From: Planctomycetota bacterium
Lineage (GTDB): Bacteria > Planctomycetota > GCA-2746535
NCBI GenBank assembly: GCA_002746535.1
Contig: NVWA01000005.1
Location: 148,047 to 212,046, forward strand
Direction of reading: 5' to 3'
Length of the DNA: 64,000 bases
Part shown: positions 26,486 through 36,320 of the stretch, piece by piece
Layout: each line of letters starts with the position of its first letter
How positions within the stretch are numbered: the stretch's first letter is position 1
Notes under the pieces: generated by a model
Databases searched by the model: none
The model's input: the letters and a program-made list of their open reading frames with translations, nothing else
What the model was told of the DNA's origin: nothing
Position numbers and translations under genes: made by a program

Positions 26486-27949
26486 TTAATTTGACTTTGG
26501 TAGTTGAATATTAAAAGAAGAACCTCTCTCAATGTCAGACTCTACCCATATAATGCCACCGTGAGCTTCGATAAGTGTTTTAACCGTTGAAAGCCCAATT
26601 CCATGTCCTTCAACACTTTCCTCATGTTTTGAGTTTCTGAAGTATGGTTCGAATAGCACATCAGTATCTTCTTCTTTTACTCCGGAGCCATTATCTTCAA
26701 AACAGATACATATGTCGGAGCCGACATCTTCTATAGTAACACTTAGCAGTAAATCCCTTTTAGATGACCTATACTTTATTGCATTGGAAACAAGGTTTTC
26801 AAATATTTGTTTCATCATAATCATATCAACTGATATCATAATATCATTTTTTTCTAAGTGATACATTCCTTGTATTTCTTCAAATTTATATTGAAATGAA
26901 TTTAACACTTTCAAAATTAATTCTGATATTTTTATATTCCGTAATTGCAGATCGGTCCCTTTTGAACGGGCAAAATCTAAGATTCTATCAATAGTTAAAA
27001 CCATGTCATCGGCACTACTATTAACCTTTTGTATGAGCTCCTTACCCTCTTCCGATAAATGAGAAGACTCATTTCGATCGATGATTCTAATAAATCCAAG
27101 AATACGATTTAATCCATTTTTTAGATCATGCGATATCATTCCAGAAAATTGATCAAGAGATTTATTCATTCCTTCAAGTTTATCATTCAGCGATAATAAA
27201 CTTTTCGTTTTATAAAAATCTTTCTTTCGCACTTCTTCTAAATCGGTAATATTTTGACCATATATCAGAACCGTGTTAGCTAATACGTGGTCAAAGGGAC
27301 AAAAGATCCAACTAACAGGAAATTTTTTAAGAGATTTTTCACTTAAAGAACATTTCATCTTATATGATTTATTTTCAGTTAATGTTACTTTTATAGTTTC
27401 AATAAATTCTTCGCAGAGAACAGAGTCAAGGTAATCATGAATTTTATTTTCACCGTCTTTTAATCCTAAAGAATCGCTTGACAGTTTATTTGAAATAATC
27501 AATTGCCCTTCAACATTACAAATTAATATCAGATTCGGAGATTCATCGATTATTGAATAGTATAAACTCTCCGAATCCATTAAGAATTTATGAAGAAATC
27601 CTTTAGCATGTTTCTTAACATATTTCTTGACTGATTGGTCAATCAGCCAAACAAAATCTTTTTCATCAACACTTAAATAATCAATGGCACCTTCTCTAAT
27701 GTAAGCATAACCATCTACGTTAATTGGGTTATCTGTATATACTACTACTGGCATCTCTTTTATTTGATCAATCTGAAAACCATCATTCAAAAAAGACTCA
27801 TGTATTAAAATGAAATAGGAACTAAACTCATCTAAAGAAGTTAAACAAGGTTCAATTGTTAAAAACTTTTTAATATTAATTTCATATGAATGAAATGCTT
27901 CAATAATTTCATCTGAAATTTCTCCAACGCAATAGGCTAATTTCTTCAT
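26486..27949 (-). CDS. Sensor histidine kinase with pseudo-receiver and PAS domains
   Basis: 487 residues, no membrane segment. Residues about 1-110 resemble a degenerate receiver domain (AYCVGEI start, FILIHESF, PVVVYTDN, AIDYLS) without the phospho-acceptor aspartate. A PAS domain follows (about 125-245: SIIDESPNLILICNVEGQLIISN). The kinase core has the H-box MISHDLKNGLNRILGF (His274) and an HATPase with N box LVSNAIKYRS, EDNGSGV and HGIGLSTVKTLIEAHGG. Soluble, so it should sense a cytosolic cue. No cognate response regulator is adjacent. Upstream of the Ste24-like gene and downstream of rmuC. Confidence 0.85.
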   Translation of the reverse strand: MKKLAYCVGEISDEIIEAFHSYEINIKKFLTIEPCLTSLDEFSSYFILIHESFLNDGFQIDQIKEMPVVVYTDNPINVDGYAYIREGAIDYLSVDEKDFVWLIDQSVKKYVKKHAKGFLHKFLMDSESLYYSIIDESPNLILICNVEGQLIISNKLSSDSLGLKDGENKIHDYLDSVLCEEFIETIKVTLTENKSYKMKCSLSEKSLKKFPVSWIFCPFDHVLANTVLIYGQNITDLEEVRKKDFYKTKSLLSLNDKLEGMNKSLDQFSGMISHDLKNGLNRILGFIRIIDRNESSHLSEEGKELIQKVNSSADDMVLTIDRILDFARSKGTDLQLRNIKISELILKVLNSFQYKFEEIQGMYHLEKNDIMISVDMIMMKQIFENLVSNAIKYRSSKRDLLLSVTIEDVGSDICICFEDNGSGVKEEDTDVLFEPYFRNSKHEESVEGHGIGLSTVKTLIEAHGGIIWVESDIERGSSFNIQLPKSN

Positions 27950-27987
27950 AATAAAGACTAATTTAAAAAGGTGGCTAAAAGGTTCAC

Positions 27988-29328
27988 TTATTCTCTAGAT
28001 CCAATTTCTTTATTTTCATTTTTAAAAACAATTTCTGGCTCGGTAACTTCAGTATCGATCTCAACATTTTCAATTTTTTCAAACTTCTTGGTAATTTTTC
28101 CAGAAGTAATATCCAATTTTTCAACATCCGAATTAATATTTTTTAAATGCTTAGTAAAATTACCCCAACGTGAAGTAAACAATTGAAACTCTTTAGACAA
28201 TGCAGTTAATTCCTTCTGAATAATTCCTGCTTGTTTACTGGTTTCTAAATCCCTGACCACCGATTGCAATGTAAACAGAAATGCAAGTAACGTCGACGGC
28301 GATGTGATCCAAATCTTTCTCTCGTGGGCATAGTCGACTAAATCCATATGGTAAGCCATAATTTCAGCAAAGATTGACTCTGAAGGCAAAAACATAATGG
28401 CCATTTCGCCCGTAACCCCTTCAATTATATATTTATTGGCAATATCGTTTACATGTTTTTTTATATTTATTTTAAATCCTTTTTCTGCCAATTCGCGAAC
28501 AGGCAATTCTAATTTTTTATCGACCATTTTTCTATAATTCTCTAGGGGAAATTTAGAGTCGATAGCAACCATATTCAAAGGGCCTGGCATATGTATCACA
28601 GCATCTGCAATGACTTTATCACCATTATTAATTAAAGAATATTGTAGTTGATATAAACGATCATTCTTATCACCAAAGATGGAAGATATCACTTGCGATA
28701 GTAGTACTTCTCCAAATACTCCTCGACTTTTTTTGTCTGTCAAAACACTTTGCAAATCAACTATCTCAGATGAAAGGGTTTCAATTTTCTTTTGTGCCTC
28801 ATCTATTTTAGTAAGTCTTTCAAGAACGGATTGAAATGTTGACATTGTCTTTTCAAAGCCTTTTTCTAGTTTCTCATCTACTTTGCCAGAAATATGATTT
28901 AGTTTTGATTCCGTTAGAGAAATTAATTTATCAAAGTTCTTAGTACTATTTTCTTTTAATTCTTTAAATTCTTCACTAATTTTTTTGACAAACTGCTCAT
29001 TTAAATCACCATTCTTTTTCAGTAAATCAGTTCTGAAATTATCTTGTGCTTTTAATAATTCTAATTGGAAATTTGATAGGCGACTTAAGATCTCCTCTTT
29101 AAATTGCCCCTGGCCTTTGATAGTTTCTTTATCAATTGCATGTAGCTTTTCACTAACTTCTAGGACGATCTTGCCTTTTATTAAACCACCAGTAGATTCA
29201 ATTTTTTTCTCCAAACTTTGCTGAAGTACGTCATTTGATGATGAAGACTTTAATTTGAAATATAATATGGCAACAACAAGAATACAGACAAAGTTTAGTA
29301 TAGATAAAATAAGGATAATTATTTCCAC
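27988..29328 (-). CDS. rmuC: RmuC-family nuclease-domain protein
   Basis: 446 residues: an N-terminal membrane helix (about 2-24), a long coiled coil (25-200), and the RmuC domain (about 205-400) with GEVLLSQVISSIFG, VAIDSKFPLENYRKM and EGVTGEMAIMFLPSESIFAE. RmuC limits recombination of inverted repeats and has a predicted PD-(D/E)XK-like core (DSKFP). Between the SDR and histidine kinase genes, same strand. Confidence 0.88.
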   Translation of the reverse strand: MEIIILILSILNFVCILVVAILYFKLKSSSSNDVLQQSLEKKIESTGGLIKGKIVLEVSEKLHAIDKETIKGQGQFKEEILSRLSNFQLELLKAQDNFRTDLLKKNGDLNEQFVKKISEEFKELKENSTKNFDKLISLTESKLNHISGKVDEKLEKGFEKTMSTFQSVLERLTKIDEAQKKIETLSSEIVDLQSVLTDKKSRGVFGEVLLSQVISSIFGDKNDRLYQLQYSLINNGDKVIADAVIHMPGPLNMVAIDSKFPLENYRKMVDKKLELPVRELAEKGFKINIKKHVNDIANKYIIEGVTGEMAIMFLPSESIFAEIMAYHMDLVDYAHERKIWITSPSTLLAFLFTLQSVVRDLETSKQAGIIQKELTALSKEFQLFTSRWGNFTKHLKNINSDVEKLDITSGKITKKFEKIENVEIDTEVTEPEIVFKNENKEIGSRE

Positions 29329-29351
29329 AAGCTATATACCAACCTTCAATA

Positions 29352-30113
29352 CTATATTAAATCATAAAGGTTAAAAACTACTTCATGAGATTTAACTTTC
29401 AAGTCTATGAATGCTTTAAATTTTTCAGCTACTTCTTGTGGAGATTTTAATAAATTATTCTCTTTTAAATCTAAAAATTTATTAATCATTGGAAATTCAT
29501 CAATAGTTTTACTTCTAATCGTATCTTGCATTGTGGTTTCAATTACCCCTGGAGATATTGAATAAATATTTGCTCCAAATGGCTTTCTTTTTTCTTCCAA
29601 AGCAATGCATTTGCTAAACATGTCCAAAGCCGATTTCGACGCACAATAAGCTGACCAACCTTCATAAGGATTTCTTCCTGCACCACTAGAGACATTTACA
29701 ACAACCTTTTGTACTTCAAAATTTTCCAGACTACTAATAAAACAATTTATTAAGCCCAATGCACCAACAACATTTACTTCTAAATTAAAAATTAAATCCT
29801 TTAAATCCATTTTGGACAACAAGGCTATGGGCTCCAAAACGCCTGCATTATTAATTAAAATATATTCATCATAATCATTATTTACAAAATATTTATTTTT
29901 AAATTCAGTTGAGATGCTATCAAATGAAGCATGCTGGCTCAAGTCTAGACACAGTTCTTCATATTTAAAACCATTTGTTGAAGCGAAATCTATAAGTTCT
30001 GCGTTCGAATTTCGTGAGATACCCAATACAAAATTATCCGCATTCATAAAAATTTTGGCCAAAGCTTCGCCTAGTCCTCGAGATGCTCCAGTAACAACAA
30101 TAAATCTTTTCAA
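29352..30113 (-). CDS. Short-chain dehydrogenase/reductase
   Basis: About 253 residues from a TTG at 30113, chosen because SD AAAGGG lies six bases ahead and the protein then opens directly at the Rossmann fold (KRFIVVTGASRGLGEAL). An ATG at 30170 would add 19 residues. NADP(H) motif TGASRGLG, INNAG, and the catalytic Ser...YxxxK as VNVSSGAGRNPYEGWSAYCASKSAL. Closest in my memory to sepiapterin/benzil-reductase-like SDRs; substrate unknown. Confidence 0.82.
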   Translation of the reverse strand: MKRFIVVTGASRGLGEALAKIFMNADNFVLGISRNSNAELIDFASTNGFKYEELCLDLSQHASFDSISTEFKNKYFVNNDYDEYILINNAGVLEPIALLSKMDLKDLIFNLEVNVVGALGLINCFISSLENFEVQKVVVNVSSGAGRNPYEGWSAYCASKSALDMFSKCIALEEKRKPFGANIYSISPGVIETTMQDTIRSKTIDEFPMINKFLDLKENNLLKSPQEVAEKFKAFIDLKVKSHEVVFNLYDLI

Positions 30114-30351
30114 ATAACACCCTTTACTAAAAAGTGATTCACGAAATAAATTAATATATTCTATTGGCATTATACAACGAGCAACTAAAAATTCGCTGTA
30201 ATAGACTACTTAATTAAGAAAAGAAGTCGGGCGTAAATATAAATAATTTTTGTAAATGAATGAATGAGGAACAACGAGTACTAAAATTATATAAAGAATA
30301 AAGATATCATTAAATGTGATCAAAAAGCCAAATAATATTAATGGTTTGACA

Positions 30352-30540
30352 TTAGAAGTTTTTTCGTTTATTCATTTCGTCTCTGTATTTATCCAAATAT
30401 TTCAAATGACGCAGCTTATGTTTACCACGCTCCTCATAATAATATTCTAAAAATTCTTTTAGACTAAATGAAACCCAATAAAACACTAATCCAAAGATAA
30501 TTAATACAGATAATAAATAATAGTTAGATTGAAAATCCAT
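30352..30540 (-). CDS. Small single-pass membrane protein
   Basis: 62 residues: transmembrane helix (about 8-28) and a basic, helical tail (KHKLRHLKYLDKYRDEMNKRK). Its ATG overlaps the amidase stop by one base (TAATG), so it is translated as the last member of the psd-pssA-ykgJ-amidase operon. No family recognised. Confidence 0.55.
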   Translation of the reverse strand: MDFQSNYYLLSVLIIFGLVFYWVSFSLKEFLEYYYEERGKHKLRHLKYLDKYRDEMNKRKNF

Positions 30541-31577
30541 TATTTTAGCGTCCCTTTATGATATCCTATTATACCTTTACTTAACCTAATCGCCAAAGAT
30601 CTACAATAAGTCTTCGATCTAAGCCGTTGCTCTTTTGCAGAATTTGATAAAAAACCTAATTCCACTAAGACAGAAGGGCATGTTCCATTTCTTAAAACAC
30701 TAAAATTTGCTTCTTTTACACCTCTATTGGAAATATTCTCACCAACCATTAGATTTTTTAATATAGTTCTTGCCGCTTTGTTCGATTCAACCACAGAACT
30801 AAGTAACTGTAAGCGCATCAAATTTGTTTCAGTACTTCTGCTAAATATTGCATCGTCAGATAAAATACTTTTCTTAAACGGAACTTTACTTTTAGCTACT
30901 TTAGATCTGTAAATCTCTCTCTTCTGGTCTCTATACCGGTAAACAAAAACTTCAATGCCATCAACACTTCTTTTTCGTGATGAATTAAAATGTAATGAGA
31001 TGAAAAGGTCAGCCTTAATGCTACTGGCAACCTTTGAGCGTTTAGGCAAATCTATAAAAATATCACTTGATCTCGTTAGTTTGACAGTAACGCCATTTTT
31101 CTCCAGCTCTCTTTTTAGAATATGAGCAACTTTTAAAGTCGTTCTTTTTTCAGTCAAACCCTTTCTACCTATAGCTCCTGTATCTTTACCACCATGCCCA
31201 GCGTCAATAACTACTTTAAAATTTAAAGAAGTAATTTCTTTTTTTCCCAAAAAAGTCCATTTCACAGGTACACTTGGTCTAGCAACTTTCTTTACCAAAT
31301 TTAAAAATGAAGAACCAACAAAATACCGGCCTTTTTTCTTATATAAATATTCGTTTAATTCATAAACAGACTGATTAAACAAAAACACATTCATTCCTGG
31401 TATTATTTGGATTTGACATTTCACATTTGATAGTGTGACTTCACCTGTCATTGAATCCACGGACATCTCCAAGCGATATTTTTTAGCAACACTTTCTAGC
31501 GTTATATTTGATCTAAAAGATTCACTTTTGAGTATAGGAAACCAAAGTAATAAAATAATAATAAATATTGTTCTCAA
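30540..31577 (-). CDS. N-acetylmuramoyl-L-alanine amidase (Amidase_3)
   Basis: 345 residues with a signal peptide (about 1-20). Residues 25-120 form an unassigned N-terminal domain. The amidase domain (about 124-340) has the zinc site VVIDAGHGGKDTGAIG, the second His in LFISLHFNSS, and the catalytic Glu in SVLVELGFLSN. It cleaves peptide stems from glycan strands in the periplasm, as AmiA/B/C do in cell separation. Overlaps the upstream membrane-protein gene by four bases (ATGA). Confidence 0.9.
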   Translation of the reverse strand: MRTIFIIILLLWFPILKSESFRSNITLESVAKKYRLEMSVDSMTGEVTLSNVKCQIQIIPGMNVFLFNQSVYELNEYLYKKKGRYFVGSSFLNLVKKVARPSVPVKWTFLGKKEITSLNFKVVIDAGHGGKDTGAIGRKGLTEKRTTLKVAHILKRELEKNGVTVKLTRSSDIFIDLPKRSKVASSIKADLFISLHFNSSRKRSVDGIEVFVYRYRDQKREIYRSKVAKSKVPFKKSILSDDAIFSRSTETNLMRLQLLSSVVESNKAARTILKNLMVGENISNRGVKEANFSVLRNGTCPSVLVELGFLSNSAKEQRLRSKTYCRSLAIRLSKGIIGYHKGTLK

Positions 31578-32155
31578 AAAATAGCTCCCTGTTTAAATAC
31601 TTTTGACAACAACAATTTAGATCCAACTGTCAAAGTAAAAAATGAAATTAAGAATGCCGATAGGTTTATAATATCAATTTTCTCACTAGCTAAAATTATA
31701 TAAATAGGAGAATAATCAATTATTCCATCTAATGTTATTTTTGGCAATAACTCCATTAAACCCCAGGCAAATAAAGGACCAAACATTAACACAATAATGG
31801 TACCAACAAAACCACTTCCATTTCTAAACCTATAAAGAGCTAGCGAGTATAATAAAAGTAGAATGTAAAATATTCCAATAAATTCAATTTTCAAATATAA
31901 TCGTGACAAAAATATTACCAATGGTAAAGGTATTATAATAACCGCAACTAACCATATACGAAAACTGACATCTTTATAATCAACTATAATCCTTAATAAA
32001 AAAATACTTAATATAAATTGTAAACATAAAAATGATTTTAAATAATACTCCGGGTTAGCCACAGGACTAAATAAATAATAAAGAGGAACTACTGGTGGTA
32101 ATGCGACTAGTGAAAAGATCCAGAAATAAGAAGATTTTTCTATTTCCTCAGCCAT
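31574..32155 (-). CDS. Multi-pass membrane protein of unknown function
   Basis: 193 residues with about six hydrophobic helices and short loops. No conserved motif recognised. Overlaps both neighbours (TAATG with the ykgJ-like gene, ATGA with the amidase gene), so it is part of the operon and its amount is coupled to theirs. Confidence 0.6.
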   Translation of the reverse strand: MAEEIEKSSYFWIFSLVALPPVVPLYYLFSPVANPEYYLKSFLCLQFILSIFLLRIIVDYKDVSFRIWLVAVIIIPLPLVIFLSRLYLKIEFIGIFYILLLLYSLALYRFRNGSGFVGTIIVLMFGPLFAWGLMELLPKITLDGIIDYSPIYIILASEKIDIINLSAFLISFFTLTVGSKLLLSKVFKQGAIF

Positions 32156-32553
32156 TACAACTCTGGCATCTTATCTTTTTGGTTTTCAATTTTATCTTTT
32201 GAAAATATATCGCCTTGATTCATTCCAGGGCAACTCTTGGCTGCAATCTCCCAAGCATCTTTATCTTTTAAATTTGATTCCCAAAAAGGCCAAGTTCGAC
32301 ATTGCATTGGTCTTGCTTCATATACACAACATCCTTCATCATAAAAGATACAGTCACCATTTTCGTATTCTTTCAGCGTTTTTTTACCATTAACCTCGTA
32401 GACACAATTAGCCAAAAAGTCGTTGATCTCGATTTCTAATTTTTTTGCAATATTCGCACAATCTTCATCAGTGACCCATATATAGCCTGGCTCACCCCTA
32501 CAACAATTTCCACTTTGTTGACAAGAAAATTTCAGACCCTCTTCATACCACAT
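32155..32553 (-). CDS. YkgJ-family cysteine-cluster protein
   Basis: 132 residues, cytosolic. Cysteine pattern SCQQSGNCCRGEPGYI at the start, then GDCIFYDEGCCVYEARPMQCRTWPFW, matching the zinc/iron-chelating CxxCxxCC domain family. Biochemical role unknown. One-base overlap with pssA and with the next gene. Confidence 0.82.
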   Translation of the reverse strand: MWYEEGLKFSCQQSGNCCRGEPGYIWVTDEDCANIAKKLEIEINDFLANCVYEVNGKKTLKEYENGDCIFYDEGCCVYEARPMQCRTWPFWESNLKDKDAWEIAAKSCPGMNQGDIFSKDKIENQKDKMPEL

Positions 32554-33368
32554 TAGGTTTCTTCCTCAAATGCACTGGCAAGGCGACCTTCTCGTATTCT
32601 TTTGGTTACATCAACGACAGTGCTTGCTAAAATATAACCCATAGAAATTACAAAAACTGCAATTGCTGGACGAGTAAATATCAAGAAAAATGATGTAAGC
32701 AGAATTGGAATAAAAATAATTGGCTTTGGATCTTTTAATAATTTTTTACCGATGTGCAGATAACGCATATTACTAACCTCTAAACCTCCAAGTAAAATAC
32801 TGGAAACAATAATAATGGCAATAAATATAAAAGGCCCAACAATATTATAAGTATATTGAATCCATAAAATTGAAATTAAACCTGCAGCACCAGCTGGGGT
32901 TGGAAGTCCCTTAAAATAACCCACATCTTCTTTTTCATCATTCATTTCAACATTATATCTTGCTAGTCTTAGAATAGCGCAAATCATGAACACTGATGGA
33001 ATAAAAAATATTTTTCTAAAATTGTCTCCACCATCATTTATCTGCATTAAAATAACACTCAAAAATGCAGGAGCAATTCCAAAAGTAATCGCATCCGCAA
33101 GAGAATCTAATTGTGCGCCAAATTCAGAAATGGCATTAGTCATTCTCGCGACTTTACCATCAAAAACATCAAATATCATACCCAAAAATATAAGCGCAAA
33201 TGATAACTCAAGTAGTCTAGAGTGCGATGCATCAAAGCTATATATTTGCTCTGGAGACATTCCAGGCTTTACATTTCTTAAAAAGCTTGCACTGAGACAG
33301 ATAGCGGCAAATCCACAAAGTAAATTTCCCAACGTAATCATGCTTGGTAACATTTGAACTTTTTTCAT
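32553..33368 (-). CDS. pssA: CDP-diacylglycerol-serine O-phosphatidyltransferase
   Basis: 271 residues with about eight hydrophobic segments. The CDP-alcohol phosphotransferase motif is intact: D67..D70G..A74R75...G84...D88...D92 (DVFDGKVARMTNAI, GAQLDSLADA). The SLADAITFG ending is typical of type II PssA. It makes phosphatidylserine, the substrate of Psd, whose gene lies two bases upstream. Confidence 0.92.
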   Translation of the reverse strand: MKKVQMLPSMITLGNLLCGFAAICLSASFLRNVKPGMSPEQIYSFDASHSRLLELSFALIFLGMIFDVFDGKVARMTNAISEFGAQLDSLADAITFGIAPAFLSVILMQINDGGDNFRKIFFIPSVFMICAILRLARYNVEMNDEKEDVGYFKGLPTPAGAAGLISILWIQYTYNIVGPFIFIAIIIVSSILLGGLEVSNMRYLHIGKKLLKDPKPIIFIPILLTSFFLIFTRPAIAVFVISMGYILASTVVDVTKRIREGRLASAFEEET

Positions 33369-33370
33369 TT

Positions 33371-34021
33371 TTATTCAAACTTTCCTAATATAGAATGCCC
33401 ACAATTTACTTTATCACCAACTTTCACACTGCTCGTAAAACCAGAATCTATGGGTATGCATATTTCTGTTCTTGAACCAAATCGAATCATACCATAAACT
33501 TCACACTGATTTAATTCAGCACCAACTTTACGGTCACATATAATTCTTCTTGCAATTAATCCAGCAATTTGACGAACAGAAATCTTCAAATCATTCGCCA
33601 TTTTCAAACCCAATAAAACATATTCATTTTCAAGAGATGATCTAGGATCCAAAGCATTTAATTTTAATCCCGGAACATGATTTATATAATCAATAACTGC
33701 TTTAACAGGCGATACATTTACATGACAATCGACAACAGAAAGAAATATTGTAATCTTAGTAACTTTACTTTTTATAAATTCACTTTCTTCTGACTCCACC
33801 ACCTCAACCACTTTCCCGGTTGCAGGTGAATAAACAATTTTATTATCTTCAACTCCTGGTTTTTTTGGCATCCTGAAAAAATACAAGGAAAACATTAATA
33901 ACATAATTGGCACGATTGATATATACCACAAATCTGGTTTTATATAAAACCCAAACACACCTGATAAAATATTAATTAGAAAAATAACAACAAGAGGAAC
34001 AAGTCCATATTTAGAAATCAT
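33371..34021 (-). CDS. psd: Phosphatidylserine decarboxylase, short form
   Basis: 216 residues, the compact form lacking the long N-terminal part of E. coli Psd. Two N-terminal membrane helices (about 7-48), the CHVNVSPVKAVIDYINHVPG block and the self-cleavage site FGSRTEICIP (GS near 180), where the serine becomes the pyruvoyl group. Produces phosphatidylethanolamine. First gene of a six-gene operon ending at 30352. Confidence 0.9.
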   Translation of the reverse strand: MISKYGLVPLVVIFLINILSGVFGFYIKPDLWYISIVPIMLLMFSLYFFRMPKKPGVEDNKIVYSPATGKVVEVVESEESEFIKSKVTKITIFLSVVDCHVNVSPVKAVIDYINHVPGLKLNALDPRSSLENEYVLLGLKMANDLKISVRQIAGLIARRIICDRKVGAELNQCEVYGMIRFGSRTEICIPIDSGFTSSVKVGDKVNCGHSILGKFE

Positions 34022-34106
34022 ACGTCCGCCAAAACTACATTAAAAATCGAAACATCTTACCATATTGATATTGAGGCACAAGAAAATGATCGCCCATTAA
34101 ACGTAT

Positions 34107-34129
34107 TATTAGTCGAAATTCGTCTAATA
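34107..34129. repeat. Imperfect palindrome upstream of psd
   Basis: ATTAG-T-CGAA-A-TTCG-T-CTAAT (34108-34128): arms of nine pairs interrupted by one mismatch, central base A. It lies about 90 bases before the psd start and 105 bases after the Dabb stop. It may be an operator for the phospholipid operon or a terminator-like element; there is no T run. Confidence 0.4.
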
Positions 34130-34232
34130 TTAGCAATAATGCTGATGTGGAAATTCATTCGCATCAGAATTATTTAGAACTATTACTAAGCTCTTCTAAT
34201 AACATGACTTCCGCTAAAAATAAATTTTAATA

Positions 34233-34526
34233 TTAGTTAAAATCTTCAAAATCGATAACCTTTTTATTCTCTATATCGTCTTTAAAGGTATTCACTAATT
34301 TGCTATGAGATTCAGATTGATTGTACTTTAACAATGCTTCCTGATCTACAAATGTCATGATAAAACCATGAGTAAATTCTAATGAAAACTGTTCATTAAT
34401 ATTTCTCCCACATTTTAAATCAACAAGACCATCCACATTATCTTTAAACTGAATTATCATCTCCAGATGCTCTTCAATTCTATCAATACCAATTTTAAAT
34501 TTATAGATAAGAATATGATGAATCAT
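34233..34526 (-). CDS. Dabb (stress-responsive A/B barrel) family protein
   Basis: 97 residues. The entry MIHHILIYKFK, the helix ending in CGRNI, and the HGFIMTFVDQEALLKYNQSESH block match the Dabb ferredoxin-like fold, usually a small cytosolic dimer. Function unknown. It is read in the same direction as the flanking genes but separated from psd by 211 bases. Confidence 0.78.
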   Translation of the reverse strand: MIHHILIYKFKIGIDRIEEHLEMIIQFKDNVDGLVDLKCGRNINEQFSLEFTHGFIMTFVDQEALLKYNQSESHSKLVNTFKDDIENKKVIDFEDFN

Positions 34527-34573
34527 AGTTGAACTCCCATTTAAAATAAAAAAATACTAAAAAGTAATCTATG

Positions 34574-36319
34574 TTACTTTGAGGATAGATTCCAAACACC
34601 ATCCCAGACATCACCCAAAGGATTATCTGATAAATAATTTAAACGTTTCAGCAAAACCATACTCGGTCCATCATCAGGTACTACTACTAAAGCTTTATTT
34701 AAAAATTCTTCCGCAATTGAAAATTCTCTATTCTGATAATGCTTAAATGCGGATTCATAATTACTTCTTAGATTTTGGTGCTCCACGGTCAATAAATCTT
34801 TTCTGGATAGGAGTTCATAAATACAAACGGGTTCATTAATACCTACAACTCGTATCAGATCTATTTTTCGAACTTCAAATTCATCTTTAACCATGGCTTG
34901 AGTTGTCTCATCAATTAAAATGCGTGTATTATATTGTTTATTGGCACTTTCTAATCTGGCAGCAATATTAACCGTATCTCCCATAACAGTATAGGATGTA
35001 GAACCACTAGAACCAACATTACCTGCAACAACTTCCCCCGTGCAAAGTCCAATACGAATATTGATATTAATTTCATTATTTTCCACATTAATAATATCCG
35101 GAATTTCTAAATTAAGGCTTTTCAAACTTTCAAACTGCTCGAGAGCCGCTTGGCAAGCATCATGGGCATGACGATTTTCATCGCTAAAAGGCGTTCCCCA
35201 AAATGCCATTACAGCATCACCAATAAATTTATCAATAACTCCTCTGGTTTCATTAATTGGTTTTGAGACAATCGAAAAATAATGATTAATAAGTTTTACT
35301 AAAGTAGTAGGAGCAAGAGATTCAGATAAAGAACTAAAACCTTCAATATCAGAAAAGAATACTGTCATTATTTTCTTACCGTCCTCTGGCGATTCTACAT
35401 CGCCACTTTCATTTATTAATCTATCGACTATTCTTGGATCAACATATTGACCAAAAATCGTTTTTATTTTTTCCTTTGTCTTTAACTCATTTGCCATGGA
35501 GTTAAATGCCATACTCAATACACCTACTTCATCGCTAGATAAAACCGGAATCTGAATTTCAAAATCACCTTTTGCGATTTGCTCAACGCCATCTGTCAAT
35601 TGGTGTAATGTTTTAATGATTATTTTTGTGAGTACTGGACTAAATACAATTCCAGTAATAAACGTTAATAATGCAACCATGAGAGATGCATCGTGAAGTT
35701 TTACTTCACCTAATAACACCATATTTGCTTCTTCAGAACTAATCTTCTCTAATATCATCAAAGTCTCTTTTAGTAATTTATCAAGTTCATCAACATCTTG
35801 ATCAAGCTTTAAGGAATGCGACTTCAACATTTCGGTATCATGACCCTCCTCCATAGCAACAATAATTTTTGCACTTTTATATATACTCTCAGTTTGCTCA
35901 CTAATAACTTTTAGTAACGGAACAATATTAGCTAATTTTTTTGCTTCTTCTAAAACAATCGATTCGTCAAGAGTCTGTGTTAACAGTTTTTGAGCTTTGA
36001 CAATTTCAGCCTTATCCTCCTTATCCAAAGATTCAAATTTAACCATTTCTGATTTAATCAAATTTAGGTCAGGATTACTTTCTTCATAATGCCTCAGAAT
36101 GCGATCAAAAATAATTTCTTTTTCAAGGTTTAATACATTTACATTGGCGATAGTGTTGGTGAGAGGGATGACGCTTTCTGAAAGAAGTCTTAATTGTCTA
36201 TCAACCTTTTGGGCTTCTCCATATGACACAACAATTACAGCCATCATAATAGACAATGATAAAAATATCGCAAAATTAATCTTCGTGCTAATAGATAATG
36301 CTTTTTTAGCTTTTTTCAT
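34574..36319 (-). CDS. HAMP-class III adenylate/guanylate cyclase
   Basis: 581 residues: transmembrane helix (about 14-34), an extracytoplasmic helical sensor (35-205), second helix (about 212-232), HAMP (about 233-285), class III cyclase (about 314-500) and a short TPR-like tail (515-560). D324 (FFSDIEGFSS) and D368 (IGDAVMAFWG) bind metal; K364 and D448 (GDTVN) set base choice and favour ATP; N451 and R455 complete the site. Likely a membrane cAMP synthase. Starts one base after the larC stop, thus co-transcribed with larC. Confidence 0.9.
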   Translation of the reverse strand: MKKAKKALSISTKINFAIFLSLSIMMAVIVVSYGEAQKVDRQLRLLSESVIPLTNTIANVNVLNLEKEIIFDRILRHYEESNPDLNLIKSEMVKFESLDKEDKAEIVKAQKLLTQTLDESIVLEEAKKLANIVPLLKVISEQTESIYKSAKIIVAMEEGHDTEMLKSHSLKLDQDVDELDKLLKETLMILEKISSEEANMVLLGEVKLHDASLMVALLTFITGIVFSPVLTKIIIKTLHQLTDGVEQIAKGDFEIQIPVLSSDEVGVLSMAFNSMANELKTKEKIKTIFGQYVDPRIVDRLINESGDVESPEDGKKIMTVFFSDIEGFSSLSESLAPTTLVKLINHYFSIVSKPINETRGVIDKFIGDAVMAFWGTPFSDENRHAHDACQAALEQFESLKSLNLEIPDIINVENNEININIRIGLCTGEVVAGNVGSSGSTSYTVMGDTVNIAARLESANKQYNTRILIDETTQAMVKDEFEVRKIDLIRVVGINEPVCIYELLSRKDLLTVEHQNLRSNYESAFKHYQNREFSIAEEFLNKALVVVPDDGPSMVLLKRLNYLSDNPLGDVWDGVWNLSSK

Positions 36320-36320
36320 A

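Noticed and set aside
32986..33357. Plus-strand frame of 123 codons
   Set aside because: Antisense to pssA, whose catalytic motif is complete.
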